A program made the translations under genes and the position numbers. Source: Actinomycetota bacterium (lineage in GTDB: Bacteria; Actinomycetota; Acidimicrobiia; Acidimicrobiales; Iamiaceae). From it: a stretch of DNA of 12,518 nucleotides. Shown piece by piece: positions 1 through 6,399 of this stretch. Location of the stretch: NCBI GenBank assembly GCA_018268545.1, contig JAFDWI010000163.1:1-12518 (forward strand), read 5' to 3'. The notes under the pieces were generated by a model. It saw only the letters and a list, made by a program, of their open reading frames with translations, had not been told where the DNA came from and searched no databases. Each line of letters begins with the position of its first letter. Position 1 is the first letter of the stretch.

Positions 1-1579
1 CGGTCAGCACCACCGCAACCGACCCGGAATCACGAACGACGTAGGGTCCCCCGCCGGCCGGGCCGCGCGTCCCCGATCCGACCCCGAATGCCGCCGGCGC
101 AGCGACGCCGGCAAGCGCAACGGCCAGGCCGATGCGGCGAAAGGTGACTCGACCGCGACGCGTCGCCACGATCGACACCACGACCCCGACGCTCGCGACC
201 ACGACCGCCCACAGGCCGAAGTCACCCAGCGGAAGTGCCGCGGTTCGGCGCGCAACGAGATCGACCCACCCGAGGAGCACCTCGGGGACCCACAGGAGGA
301 CCGCGGATCCCGGCAAACCGGTCGCGACGACGAGCAGTGCGGGGATGCCTGCCACCATCACGAGGCCGGCAGGGACCGCAGCGAGCAGGTTCGCCGGAAT
401 CGATGCGATGGGCATCCCGCCGGGCAGGCCGAGCAGGAACGGCGTCACGCCGATCTGGGCCGCGATCGTGACCCCCAGGGGACGACCGAACCACGCCGGT
501 CCCCCGATGACGTCGCCCAGCGGGTGGGCAAGCGCGATGATCCCCGCCGACGCTCCCACCGAGAGCCCGAACGCCATCGAATGCACGAGGAACGGATCGA
601 GCACCATGAGTGCGGTGGCCGCGTACGCCAGCGATCGCCACGGTCGGACCGGACGGCCGACACCGATGGCCGTCGCCGCGACGACGGCCATCGTCGCCGC
701 TCGCAGAACCGAGGGTTCCAACCCGGTCACCAGCGCGTACATCGCACACGCGCCGACGGTGACGACCCACCGCGAGCGAAGGCCGATCCGCGAGGTGAGC
801 GGAGCGGCCAGCATCAGCACGAACGCGATGTTCTCGCCCGACGCGACGAGCAGGTGGGTCAAACCCGACGACCGGAAGTCCGCCCGTTGCAGTTCGCTCT
901 GACGAGATGCGTCACCGAGGACGAAGCCGTCGAACAACGCCCGTTGTGAATCGGGCAGCGGACGACCGAGGCCGTGCACGGAGCGGCGCACCCCTCCGGC
1001 GGTGCGCCACCACCATCGCGGCCCGCTCCCCCGGGAAACGTGTGTCGCGGTCAACCGCGCCGCGACGTGGCTGCCCCGCCGGCGCGACCGCGCCGGATCC
1101 AGTGGATGGACCCGTCCCGACACGACGAGCCGGTCGCCGGGCTGCGCCGCGGCGACGAGCCGCTGCGACCCGCGGGGAACACGGAGATCGAAGTGGTGGT
1201 TCGCGCCACGGACCTCCGCGTGGGTCTCGCCGTCGGCGGTCGTGCCGACGCCGATGACGGTGACCATTCCCGACCACGCCCCCGGTTCGACCACGAGGCC
1301 CGCGGTCGCCCGCGCGGCCAAACCCGACGTGAGCAACGCAACACCCACGATCATGACCCGTGGACGGCGTAGCGCCCACGCGATCGTCACGGTGAGACCA
1401 CCGATCAGTGCGACACCGGGGAACGCGATCGCGGCGCCGATCGCCGCCGCGATCGCCAGCGCGACGGCGGACCGGTCGTCGAAGGCTCGCACCGGGACGG
1501 GTTCGTCCGCGCAAGGGGTGTCCGGGGAGCATGCCGCACCTGAAGGTTCGCTCTCGGGTGTCGGATCCCGCACGGTCAC
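1..1579 (-). CDS. comEC: ComEC/Rec2-family DNA-uptake channel protein (3' end cut off by window)
   Basis: ComEC forms the inner-membrane channel that passes single-stranded DNA into the cytoplasm during natural transformation. Read in the frame starting at GTG 1579, the strand is open with no stop to the window edge (526 codons). The N-terminus is followed by hydrophobic segments (AIAAAIGAAIAFPGVALIGG, then VMIVGVALLTSGLAA) and a soluble DUF4131-like stretch. The competence domain then begins at LFDGFVLGD and continues with THLLVASGENIAF, EPSVLRAATMA, MAFGLSVGASAGII and AAQIGVTPFLLG, the usual order of ComEC landmarks. Full-length family members are about 700-800 residues, so the C-terminal part is missing here. 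The start GTG overlaps the comEA stop as GTGA, implying translational coupling; GTG 1573 is the alternative. The last visible residues (YVVRDSGSVAVVLT) sit where the metallo-beta-lactamase-like domain would begin but do not match DVGQGDA. Long open frames on the other strand or frame here are shadows. Confidence 0.93.
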   Translation of the reverse strand, partial: MTVRDPTPESEPSGAACSPDTPCADEPVPVRAFDDRSAVALAIAAAIGAAIAFPGVALIGGLTVTIAWALRRPRVMIVGVALLTSGLAARATAGLVVEPGAWSGMVTVIGVGTTADGETHAEVRGANHHFDLRVPRGSQRLVAAAQPGDRLVVSGRVHPLDPARSRRRGSHVAARLTATHVSRGSGPRWWWRTAGGVRRSVHGLGRPLPDSQRALFDGFVLGDASRQSELQRADFRSSGLTHLLVASGENIAFVLMLAAPLTSRIGLRSRWVVTVGACAMYALVTGLEPSVLRAATMAVVAATAIGVGRPVRPWRSLAYAATALMVLDPFLVHSMAFGLSVGASAGIIALAHPLGDVIGGPAWFGRPLGVTIAAQIGVTPFLLGLPGGMPIASIPANLLAAVPAGLVMVAGIPALLVVATGLPGSAVLLWVPEVLLGWVDLVARRTAALPLGDFGLWAVVVASVGVVVSIVATRRGRVTFRRIGLAVALAGVAAPAAFGVGSGTRGPAGGGPYVVRDSGSVAVVLT

Positions 1580-2358
1580 ACCGTCACATGCGGTCGGAGG
1601 TCGGCGAGTTTGGCCGGACCGATCCCCTTGACCTCCAGGAGTTGATCCACGCTCCGGAAGGGGCCCTTGGTTCGTCGATGTTCGACGATCGCCCGGGCGG
1701 TCGCCGGGCCGACGCCCGGTAGGCCGTCGAGCGCGGCCTCGTCGGCGGTGTTGATGTTGATCGGGCCTGCGGACGCCACCGGCGGCGTCGCCGCGGCACC
1801 CGGGTCACCCGATGCCGTCGCAGTTCCCGATCCCGCAGGCCCCACGACGACGGGGATCTCGGACTGGCCCCGACGAGGCACATAGACACGCTGGCCGTCG
1901 CCGAGGGTTGCCGCACGATCCACGCGTTCGAGGTCCGCTTCGCCGGTCACACCGCCCACGGCGTCGAGCACCGTGGCGACGCGAGCCCCTCGCGGCACCT
2001 CGACCGGGCCGGGCCGTACGACCGCGCCGGCAACGTCCACGACGATCGTCGCAGGCAACGACGACGTGGTCGCGACGACCGAGGTCGGCGGCACCGTCGA
2101 CCCCACCACCGCGACGTTCGCCGGACGGCCTCCCCCGGACGGGCGGGTGTGGAGCGCCCAGAACATGCCGGATGTCGCGGCCACGCACGCGACCACGAGG
2201 ACGACACGGGTCGCATCGAACCGCGGATGACGCAACAGCAGCCGCTCTCGGAACACCGCAGCCAGGTCCGCGAGCGTGGGCGGTGGCGGCAACGGGCGGG
2301 GCACCCCGCCCGCGTCGGTGCGGACCGGATCGTCATCGCTTGTGCCTGCGGGTTCCAT
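1576..2358 (-). CDS. comEA: ComEA-family DNA-binding competence protein (SLBB + helix-hairpin-helix)
   Basis: ComEA is a membrane-anchored, outward-facing receptor that binds double-stranded DNA and hands it to ComEC. The 260-residue protein has a proline-rich cytoplasmic N-terminus (1-50) and one transmembrane anchor (about 52-69, VVLVVACVAATSGMFWAL). A Thr/Ser/Val-rich linker leads to an SLBB-type domain (about 105-160, VDVAGAVVRPGPVEVPRG), a second Gly/Ala/Pro linker, and a C-terminal double helix-hairpin-helix domain (about 200-260). The hairpins LPGVGPATA (213-221) and VKGIGPAKL (243-251) are visible. The ATG at 2358 is chosen because GAGGAGG lies 5 bases upstream; an in-frame ATG nine codons earlier would bury that site. 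It is the first gene of a comEA-comEC operon with a 4-base overlap. No anomalies are visible; length and architecture are typical. Confidence 0.95.
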   Translation of the reverse strand: MEPAGTSDDDPVRTDAGGVPRPLPPPPTLADLAAVFRERLLLRHPRFDATRVVLVVACVAATSGMFWALHTRPSGGGRPANVAVVGSTVPPTSVVATTSSLPATIVVDVAGAVVRPGPVEVPRGARVATVLDAVGGVTGEADLERVDRAATLGDGQRVYVPRRGQSEIPVVVGPAGSGTATASGDPGAAATPPVASAGPININTADEAALDGLPGVGPATARAIVEHRRTKGPFRSVDQLLEVKGIGPAKLADLRPHVTV

Positions 2359-2363
2359 GCCCG

Positions 2364-2370
2364 CCTCCTC
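2364..2370 (-). promoter_or_regulatory. Strong ribosome-binding site of comEA
   Basis: GAGGAGG on the minus strand lies 5 bases before the ATG at 2358. It decides the comEA start, and it is the only near-perfect Shine-Dalgarno sequence I find before a gene in this window. Confidence 0.85.
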
Positions 2371-2405
2371 TGCATCGGTCGGCATCCCTGGGGCGCGTCG
2401 AATCG

Positions 2406-2411
2406 ACGGTA
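2406..2411 (-). promoter_or_regulatory. Candidate -10 element for comEA-comEC
   Basis: The hexamer TACCGT (minus strand) matches TANNNT and is identical to the hexamer before leuS. Initiation about 7 bases downstream would give a leader of roughly 40 bases carrying the GAGGAGG site. No convincing -35 is visible. The hexamer overlaps the imperfectly centred palindrome CGTCGA-A-TCGACG (2396-2408). Confidence 0.4.
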
Positions 2412-2425
2412 CCCCGGAGGCGCGT

Positions 2426-2451
2426 GTCGACCAGATGGCTACCCGGTCGAC
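2426..2451. repeat. Inverted repeat GTCGACC-N12-GGTCGAC upstream of comEA
   Basis: Perfect 7-base arms at 2426-2432 and 2445-2451 are separated by 12 bases, so the arm centres lie 19 bases apart. The repeat lies just upstream of the candidate comEA -10 element. It could be an operator or simply a chance structure in GC-rich DNA; no regulator is identifiable here. Confidence 0.35.
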
Positions 2452-2466
2452 GTGAACCTCGACAGG

Positions 2467-2486
2467 GCCGCTCGCGAGGGAGCGGC
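2467..2486 (-). terminator. Hairpin terminator after the thioredoxin gene
   Basis: A perfect 7-base-pair stem (GCCGCTC/GAGCGGC) with a 6-base loop begins 5 bases past the thioredoxin stop codon. There is no U-run, which is common for terminators in high-GC Actinobacteria. It would separate the thioredoxin transcript from comEA-comEC on the same strand. Confidence 0.55.
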
Positions 2487-2491
2487 GATAC

Positions 2492-3202
2492 TCAGAAGAG
2501 CGCTGCGGTGAGCCGCTTGCGAAATTCGGCGGTCCGCGGATCTTGTGGTCCCAACAGCTCGAGCACGTCCAGGTATTCCCGCCGCGCCGAATCGTCGGTC
2601 GCGACGGTCGCCAGCAGGGTCTCGAGCCGCTCGGCGACATCATCGGCGGCGGCCTCGTCGGGTCCGACGCGGGCCAGCGCGGCGATTCGACGGACTTCGG
2701 CCGTCTCGGGAATGCGCGCCAGCCATTCGAGCGCCTCCTCGCTCCGACCGTCGCCCACGAGGAGTTCGGCCAACGCCAACGTCGCGTCGACGTGATCGGG
2801 AGCGATTTCGAGCACTCGACGAAGCGATTTTTCGTCGCCCGACGCGAGCAGTGCCACGACTTCACGGGCTGCTTCGTCGGGACGCAGCTTGTCGACGAAC
2901 GCGGCCACCTCCGCGGGGGACCGTGCGCCCAGGAACGCGTCGACGACCTTGCCGTCGACCATCGCGTACACCGCCGGGATCGACTGCACCTTGAAGGCAC
3001 GCGAGATCGCCGGGTTCTCGTCCACGTCGACCTTCACGAGCACCACATCGCCACCGGTGCGGGCCACCTCGTCCTCGAGGATCGGCCCGAGTTGGCGACA
3101 CGGTCCGCACCACGGCGCCCAGAGGTCGATGACCACCGGGGTCGTCTTCGACCGATCCACCACGTCGGTCTGGAAAGTCGCGTCCGTCACGTCGATCGTC
3201 AC
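2492..3202 (-). CDS. cnoX: CnoX/YbbN-type thioredoxin with TPR-like C-terminal domain
   Basis: Cytoplasmic thioredoxin-fold protein of 236 residues; relatives act as redox-linked holdases or co-chaperones that pass clients to DnaK and GroEL. The N-terminal thioredoxin domain (about 1-110) has the complete active site WCGPC (31-35) and the cis-proline loop QSIP (P76). From about 115 on, helical TPR-like repeats follow, e.g. APDHVDATLALAELLVGDG and SEEALEWLARIPE. The end, LELLGPQDPRTAEFRKRL, is the typical C-terminal signature of this family. E. coli CnoX lacks the first active-site cysteine, whereas this one should be redox-active. The GTG at 3202 is chosen because TAGCGT lies exactly 7 bases upstream and no Shine-Dalgarno is present; another GTG (codon for the V of VIGV) lies three codons upstream, inside that hexamer. 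It is divergent from the phosphotransferase gene. A plain trxA label would also be defensible. Confidence 0.92.
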   Translation of the reverse strand: MTIDVTDATFQTDVVDRSKTTPVVIDLWAPWCGPCRQLGPILEDEVARTGGDVVLVKVDVDENPAISRAFKVQSIPAVYAMVDGKVVDAFLGARSPAEVAAFVDKLRPDEAAREVVALLASGDEKSLRRVLEIAPDHVDATLALAELLVGDGRSEEALEWLARIPETAEVRRIAALARVGPDEAAADDVAERLETLLATVATDDSARREYLDVLELLGPQDPRTAEFRKRLTAALF

Positions 3203-3209
3203 GCCGATC

Positions 3210-3215
3210 ACGCTA
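3210..3215 (-). promoter_or_regulatory. -10 element TAGCGT for leaderless thioredoxin transcript
   Basis: TAGCGT on the minus strand is followed by 7 bases and then the GTG start at 3202. Transcription would begin at or next to the start codon. The same hexamer at the same distance precedes the divergent phosphotransferase gene. No -35 is evident. Confidence 0.6.
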
Positions 3216-3307
3216 TCCGCGGATCCGGTCGCCGTGGCACGGCCGTCGCAACCGGCCAGGATGCCCGCAACGCCGAGCCCGGGCGCGCCCCACCTCCCCG
3301 CGATGGG

Positions 3308-3313
3308 TAGCGT
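3308..3313 (+). promoter_or_regulatory. -10 element TAGCGT for leaderless phosphotransferase transcript
   Basis: TAGCGT is followed by 7 bases and the GTG start at 3321. A GGAG lies only 2 bases before the GTG, too close to act as a Shine-Dalgarno. The motif argues for GTG 3321 over the in-frame ATG at 3303, which would lie upstream of the hexamer. Confidence 0.6.
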
Positions 3314-3320
3314 TGGAGCC

Positions 3321-4364
3321 GTGACCGAGCCGAGAAGCCCCGCCGGTATCGACGCGGCGGCAATCACCGGGTGGATGACCGATCGCGTCCCGGTGGAGGG
3401 CCCACTCGAGTTCTCACTCATCAGCGGCGGCCGATCGAACCTCACCTTCGACGTCACCGACGCGGCCGGCGGCCATTGGGTGCTTCGCCGACCGCCACTC
3501 GGCCACGTGCTGGCCACGGCGCACGACATGGGACGCGAACACCGGATCATCGCAGCGCTCGCCGACACCGATGTGCCGGTTCCCCCGTTGGTCGGGTTGT
3601 GCGACGACGTCCACGTGAACGGCGCACCGTTCTTCGTGATGCAACACGTGCCGGGCCTGGTGCTCCGTGACCGCAAGGCCGCAGAACGACTTGACTCGGA
3701 TGCGCGACGCCACTCGGCGCTCGGGCTCGCTGACGTCCTCGCGGCGATCCACCGTGTCGACCCCGCACAGGTCGGCCTCGCCGACCTCGGCCGACGTGAC
3801 CACTACGTCGACCGCCAGCTCAAGCGGTGGCACGGCCAATGGGAACGATCCGCGTACACGCACGTCACGGGGATCGACGAGGTGCACGGCCGTCTCGCCG
3901 CGAACGTTCCCGAGCAGCACGAATCGACGATCGTCCACGGCGACTATCGACTCGACAACTGCATCGTGACCGAGACCGGCGAGTTGGCTGCCGTGCTCGA
4001 TTGGGAGCTGTGCACGCTCGGCGACCCGCTCGCCGACATCGGGCTGCTCCTCGTGTACTGGTCGGAGGCTTCGGACGGATTCTCGGCACTTCCCGAGGCG
4101 CCGACCACGGCCGCGGGCTTCCCGGGTCGAGCGGAGATCACCGAACGCTATGCCGCATCGTCGGGTCGACGGATCGACGACGTCGACTACTTCGTTGCAC
4201 TCGGGTACTGGAAGCTGGCGTGCATCCTCGCCGGTGTGGCCACGCGTTATGCCGACGGACAGATGGGCGACAGGGATGCCGCGGCGCTCGCCGAACTGTT
4301 CGGCGCCCAGATCGAGAACCTCGTTCGTGCGGCGACGGACGCAGTGGAACGGTCCGGACGATGA
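3321..4364 (+). CDS. APH-family phosphotransferase (acyl-CoA-dehydrogenase-associated type)
   Basis: Predicted cytoplasmic small-molecule kinase of the aminoglycoside phosphotransferase/choline kinase fold, 347 residues. Visible features in order: a glycine-rich strand GGRSNLTFDV (from residue 36), WVLRRPPLG and GREHRIIAAL in the N-lobe, the catalytic loop HGDYRLDN (206-213) with D208, and the metal-binding VLDWELCTLGDPLAD (D227). This subfamily (FadE36-like in mycobacteria, N-terminal half of ACAD10 in animals) is often linked to acyl-CoA dehydrogenases. A phosphorylation step in 4-hydroxy-acid breakdown has been shown for eukaryotic members; the substrate here is unknown. It is not evidence for drug resistance. 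The stop overlaps the PAC2 start as ATGA, so the two genes should be co-translated. No acyl-CoA dehydrogenase gene is in the window. Confidence 0.92.
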   Translation: MTEPRSPAGIDAAAITGWMTDRVPVEGPLEFSLISGGRSNLTFDVTDAAGGHWVLRRPPLGHVLATAHDMGREHRIIAALADTDVPVPPLVGLCDDVHVNGAPFFVMQHVPGLVLRDRKAAERLDSDARRHSALGLADVLAAIHRVDPAQVGLADLGRRDHYVDRQLKRWHGQWERSAYTHVTGIDEVHGRLAANVPEQHESTIVHGDYRLDNCIVTETGELAAVLDWELCTLGDPLADIGLLLVYWSEASDGFSALPEAPTTAAGFPGRAEITERYAASSGRRIDDVDYFVALGYWKLACILAGVATRYADGQMGDRDAAALAELFGAQIENLVRAATDAVERSGR

Positions 4365-5230
4365 GCGAACTGTACGTGTTCGAACACGACCCCGGCTTCG
4401 TGGACCCCCCGTTGATCCTCGGGCTGGACGGCTGGATCGACGCCGGTCTCGGCGCGGGCGGTGCCGTGGCGACGTTGTTGGGCGCACACGAGACCTCGCT
4501 CGTCGCGACCTTCGACACCGACCGGTTGTTGGACCACCGGGCCCGGCGCCCCACGATGGTGCTGTCCGACGGGTTGATCAGCGACTTGCGGTGGCCGACC
4601 CTCGAGTTGCGAGCGGGCACCGACATCGAAGGGAACGGCGTGTTGCTGCTCGTGGGCGCCGAGCCGGACCATCTGTGGCGTTCGTTCACCGATTCGGTCG
4701 TCGATCTGGCGCTGGAACTCGGCGTGCGGATGGTGGTCGGGCTGGGTGCCTACCCCGCGCCGGTGCCCCACACGCGACCCGTGCAGATGTCCTGCACGGC
4801 GTCGACCGAGGAACTCGCGACCCGATTCGGGTTCCTGCGCGGGTCCCTGGAGGTTCCCGCGGGGGTTCAAGCGGCGATCGAGCAACACGCCAACAGCGTC
4901 GGGATCCCGTCGGTCGGTGCATGGGCCCAGGTTCCGCACTACACCGCCGCGATGGCGTATCCGGCGGCGAGCCTCGCGTTGATCGAGACCGTCGCCAAGC
5001 TGACCGGCCTGTCGTTGTCGACCGGTGAGCTTCCCGCCGAATCCGATGTCACCCGGGAGCGCATCGACGAACTCGTCCGCGGCAACGACGAACACGCCGC
5101 GATGGTGCACGCACTGGAGTTGCAGGCCGACTCGACCCCGTCTCCCGACGATCTCCCCTCAGGCGACGAACTGGCCGCCGAACTCGAACGCTTTCTGCGC
5201 GATCAACCCCCTGGCGGCACCCCTGGATGA
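4361..5230 (+). CDS. PAC2-family protein (proteasome assembly chaperone fold)
   Basis: 289-residue soluble protein of the PAC2/DUF75 family. Visible landmarks are an N-terminal LILGLDGWIDAGLGAGGAV, the strand GVLLLVGAEPDHLW, RMVVGLGAYPAPVPHTRP, and the characteristic PHYTAAMAYPAAS (from residue 192). The C-terminal tail is acidic and helical (RERIDELVRGNDEHAAMV). Archaeal and eukaryotic relatives assist proteasome assembly. Many actinobacteria encode PAC2 proteins, but their role is not well established and nothing here fixes it. The ATG overlaps the preceding stop by 4 bases and has only a weak GGAC upstream, so translation probably depends on the phosphotransferase gene. The functional link between the two is not obvious. 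Confidence 0.92.
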   Translation: MSELYVFEHDPGFVDPPLILGLDGWIDAGLGAGGAVATLLGAHETSLVATFDTDRLLDHRARRPTMVLSDGLISDLRWPTLELRAGTDIEGNGVLLLVGAEPDHLWRSFTDSVVDLALELGVRMVVGLGAYPAPVPHTRPVQMSCTASTEELATRFGFLRGSLEVPAGVQAAIEQHANSVGIPSVGAWAQVPHYTAAMAYPAASLALIETVAKLTGLSLSTGELPAESDVTRERIDELVRGNDEHAAMVHALELQADSTPSPDDLPSGDELAAELERFLRDQPPGGTPG

Positions 5231-5235
5231 GTTCG

Positions 5236-5267
5236 GGCCATCGCAACGCTTCTCGCCCAGCGATGCC
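5236..5267 (+). terminator. Candidate hairpin after the PAC2 gene
   Basis: GGC-ATCGC pairs with GCGAT-GCC, an 8-base-pair stem with one bulged C (5239) and a 15-base loop. It starts 5 bases past the PAC2 stop and ends directly before the TAGACT hexamer of the next gene. It could end the upstream transcript or act as an operator. There is no U-run. Confidence 0.35.
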
Positions 5268-5273
5268 TAGACT
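5268..5273 (+). promoter_or_regulatory. Candidate -10 element for first lipoprotein gene
   Basis: TAGACT matches TANNNT. Initiation about 7 bases on would give a leader of about 29 bases, with a weak GGGA (5301-5304) 5 bases before the ATG at 5310. No clear -35 is seen. Confidence 0.4.
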
Positions 5274-5309
5274 CACGGCTTCGTACGCCGACCGACGATT
5301 GGGACCGCC

Positions 5310-5774
5310 ATGACCGACGCCACGATCTTCATCAAGCGCATCGCCGCTCCCGTGATCCTCGCGACCGCACTCGGCGTGAGCGGACTCGCTTGCAGCAGCT
5401 CGGGCAGCACCTCCTCGGCCAAGAGCGGCAGCGCGGCGGACAGCCCGGCGTGCCCGGTGTTGCTGAAGATATCGGACGGTAACCTGTTCAACCTGCTCAA
5501 CCTCACGAAGAAGGATGTGCAGGCGAAGGCGAAAGTGCAGTTGGCCGCCCTCGAATCGAGCGTTCCTGCCTCCCTCAAACCGTCGGTCCAGACCATCACC
5601 GACGCCGTCGACAAGATCTCGAACACGGACCTGACGAACAAGGCCGACGCGCAGAAACTCTCCGACGAACTCGGGAAATCGGAGCTCAAGGGCGCATTGG
5701 CGAAGGTTGGCTCGTACGCAGCGGACACCTGCGGGATCATGAACCTCCCGGGCACCAACTCCACCAGCAACTGA
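5310..5774 (+). CDS. Small predicted lipoprotein, unknown family, paralog 1
   Basis: I do not recognise this 154-residue family. A basic N-terminus (IKR) is followed by a hydrophobic segment (IAAPVILATALGVSGLA) and C28, consistent with lipoprotein export and lipidation, although the residues before it (GLA-C) fit the lipobox only loosely. A Ser/Gly/Ala linker (29-44) leads to a soluble domain of about 95 residues that looks mainly helical and is bounded by C48 and C141, which could form a disulfide. The core KPSVQTITDAVDKIS (90-104) recurs almost unchanged in the next gene. The distance between the two cysteines is 93 residues in both proteins, and by hand count about 44 of 94 aligned positions are identical without gaps. 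The tail is short and Ser/Thr/Asn-rich. It probably faces the outside of the membrane. No enzymatic motif is visible. Confidence 0.87.
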   Translation: MTDATIFIKRIAAPVILATALGVSGLACSSSGSTSSAKSGSAADSPACPVLLKISDGNLFNLLNLTKKDVQAKAKVQLAALESSVPASLKPSVQTITDAVDKISNTDLTNKADAQKLSDELGKSELKGALAKVGSYAADTCGIMNLPGTNSTSN

Positions 5775-5806
5775 CCGACCGGGTTCCACGGAGCGAGCCC
5801 TCGTCC

Positions 5807-5825
5807 ATCCCGGGCGGCCCCGGAT
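5807..5825 (+). terminator. Candidate hairpin after first lipoprotein gene
   Basis: ATCCCGGG pairs with CCCCGGAT (7 of 8 pairs, loop CGG), 32 bases after the stop at 5774. There is no U-run. It would let the two lipoprotein paralogs be transcribed independently. Confidence 0.4.
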
Positions 5826-5838
5826 ACCCGCCGACGCC

Positions 5839-5870
5839 GTGGCGATGCCACATCGTCCGGTCCACACCGG
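5839..5870. repeat. Cluster of short palindromes upstream of second lipoprotein gene
   Basis: Three perfect inverted repeats are crowded together: GTGGC-GAT-GCCAC (5839-5851), the overlapping CGATG-CCA-CATCG (5843-5855), and CCGGT-CCAC-ACCGG (5857-5870). The last covers the possible -35 region. They may be regulatory binding sites or alternative RNA folds; short palindromes also occur by chance in GC-rich DNA. Confidence 0.35.
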
Positions 5871-5890
5871 TCGCCTCGATCGCGTATGAT
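5861..5890 (+). promoter_or_regulatory. Predicted promoter of second lipoprotein gene
   Basis: TATGAT at 5885-5890 is one base from the TATAAT consensus and the best -10 in the window. TCCACA at 5861-5866 matches 4 of 6 bases of TTGACA with an 18-base spacer. Initiation would fall near 5897, inside the hairpin at 5893-5910. Confidence 0.55.
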
Positions 5891-5892
5891 CA

Positions 5893-5910
5893 TCGAGGTC
5901 CGAACCTCGA
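5893..5910 (+). promoter_or_regulatory. Perfect inverted repeat at the predicted transcription start
   Basis: TCGAGGT-CCGA-ACCTCGA has 7-base arms and a 4-base loop. It sits 3 bases after the TATGAT box and 13 bases before the first ATG. Its place suits an operator overlapping the transcription start, or an RNA hairpin if the start lies upstream of it. A cognate regulator is not in the window. Confidence 0.45.
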
Positions 5911-5922
5911 ACGAACAGCGGG

Positions 5923-6390
5923 ATGAAAATGAACAGCACCAAGTCGCTCTCCAAGCGGATCGTCGCCCCGGTTGCCCTCACCGTCGCACTCGGCTTCGGC
6001 AGCATCGCGTGTGGCAGCAAGGGAAGTTCCGCGGACTCGTTCTGTTCGACCTTGAAGCGGCTGTCCTCCGACAAGTCCATGACGTTGGCGAGCATGTCGA
6101 CCAAGGACGGACAGAAAAAGCTGAAGTCGGCGTTCGGCGAACTCGAATCGAGCGCGCCGGCGGACATCAAGCCGTCGGTCCAGGTCATCTCGGACGCGCT
6201 CGACAAGATGTCGAGTGTCGACCTGAACAACCCCGCCGACTCCGCCAAGCTGTCCAAGGAAATCGACCAGACCAAGCTCAAGGCCGCATCGGACAAGCTC
6301 GACAAGTACGCGAAGGACACCTGCCACGTCCAGCTCGACAACTCCGGATCGGGTTCGAGCGGGTCAGGATCGGGTTCGAGCGGGAATTGA
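5923..6390 (+). CDS. Small predicted lipoprotein, unknown family, paralog 2
   Basis: Tandem paralog of the gene at 5310, 155 residues. Basic N-terminus (SKR), hydrophobic segment (IVAPVALTVALGFGSIA), and candidate lipidated C30 in SIA-C. A short linker leads to a Lys-rich, probably helical domain between C41 and C134 (DTC), spaced exactly as in paralog 1 and sharing KPSVQ-I-DA-DKM-S. The C-terminus is a low-complexity Ser/Gly tail (141-154) encoded by two copies of an 18-base unit. Two ATGs compete, 5923 and 5929; neither has a strong Shine-Dalgarno, so the first is used here. It has its own predicted promoter and lies convergent to the acyl ligase gene. Function is unknown; an extracytoplasmic binding or structural role is only a guess. 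Paralog 1 has a longer linker before its first domain cysteine and lacks the Ser/Gly tail. Confidence 0.87.
   Translation: MKMNSTKSLSKRIVAPVALTVALGFGSIACGSKGSSADSFCSTLKRLSSDKSMTLASMSTKDGQKKLKSAFGELESSAPADIKPSVQVISDALDKMSSVDLNNPADSAKLSKEIDQTKLKAASDKLDKYAKDTCHVQLDNSGSGSSGSGSGSSGN
6346..6384 (+). repeat. Two direct copies of an 18-base unit in the lipoprotein tail
   Basis: GGATCGGGTTCGAGCGGG occurs at 6346-6363 and again at 6367-6384, separated by TCA, giving a 21-base period in frame. It encodes the GSGSSG-S-GSGSSG tail. Such in-frame repeats can change copy number by slippage without breaking the gene. Confidence 0.85.
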
Positions 6391-6399
6391 CGCTTCGGT

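Noticed and set aside
132..902. 256-codon plus-strand open frame opposite comEC
   Set aside because: Arg/Thr/Pro/Ala-rich with no domain. The minus-strand frame with the ComEC landmarks explains the region.
2889..3320. Longer N-terminus for the phosphotransferase from ATG 2889
   Set aside because: It would overlap the thioredoxin gene and its promoter. The family homology begins after the GTG at 3321.
3321..4364. Aminoglycoside resistance gene
   Set aside because: It has the APH fold, but motifs such as VLRRPPLG and LGDPLAD match the acyl-CoA-dehydrogenase-associated branch, and no resistance context is present.
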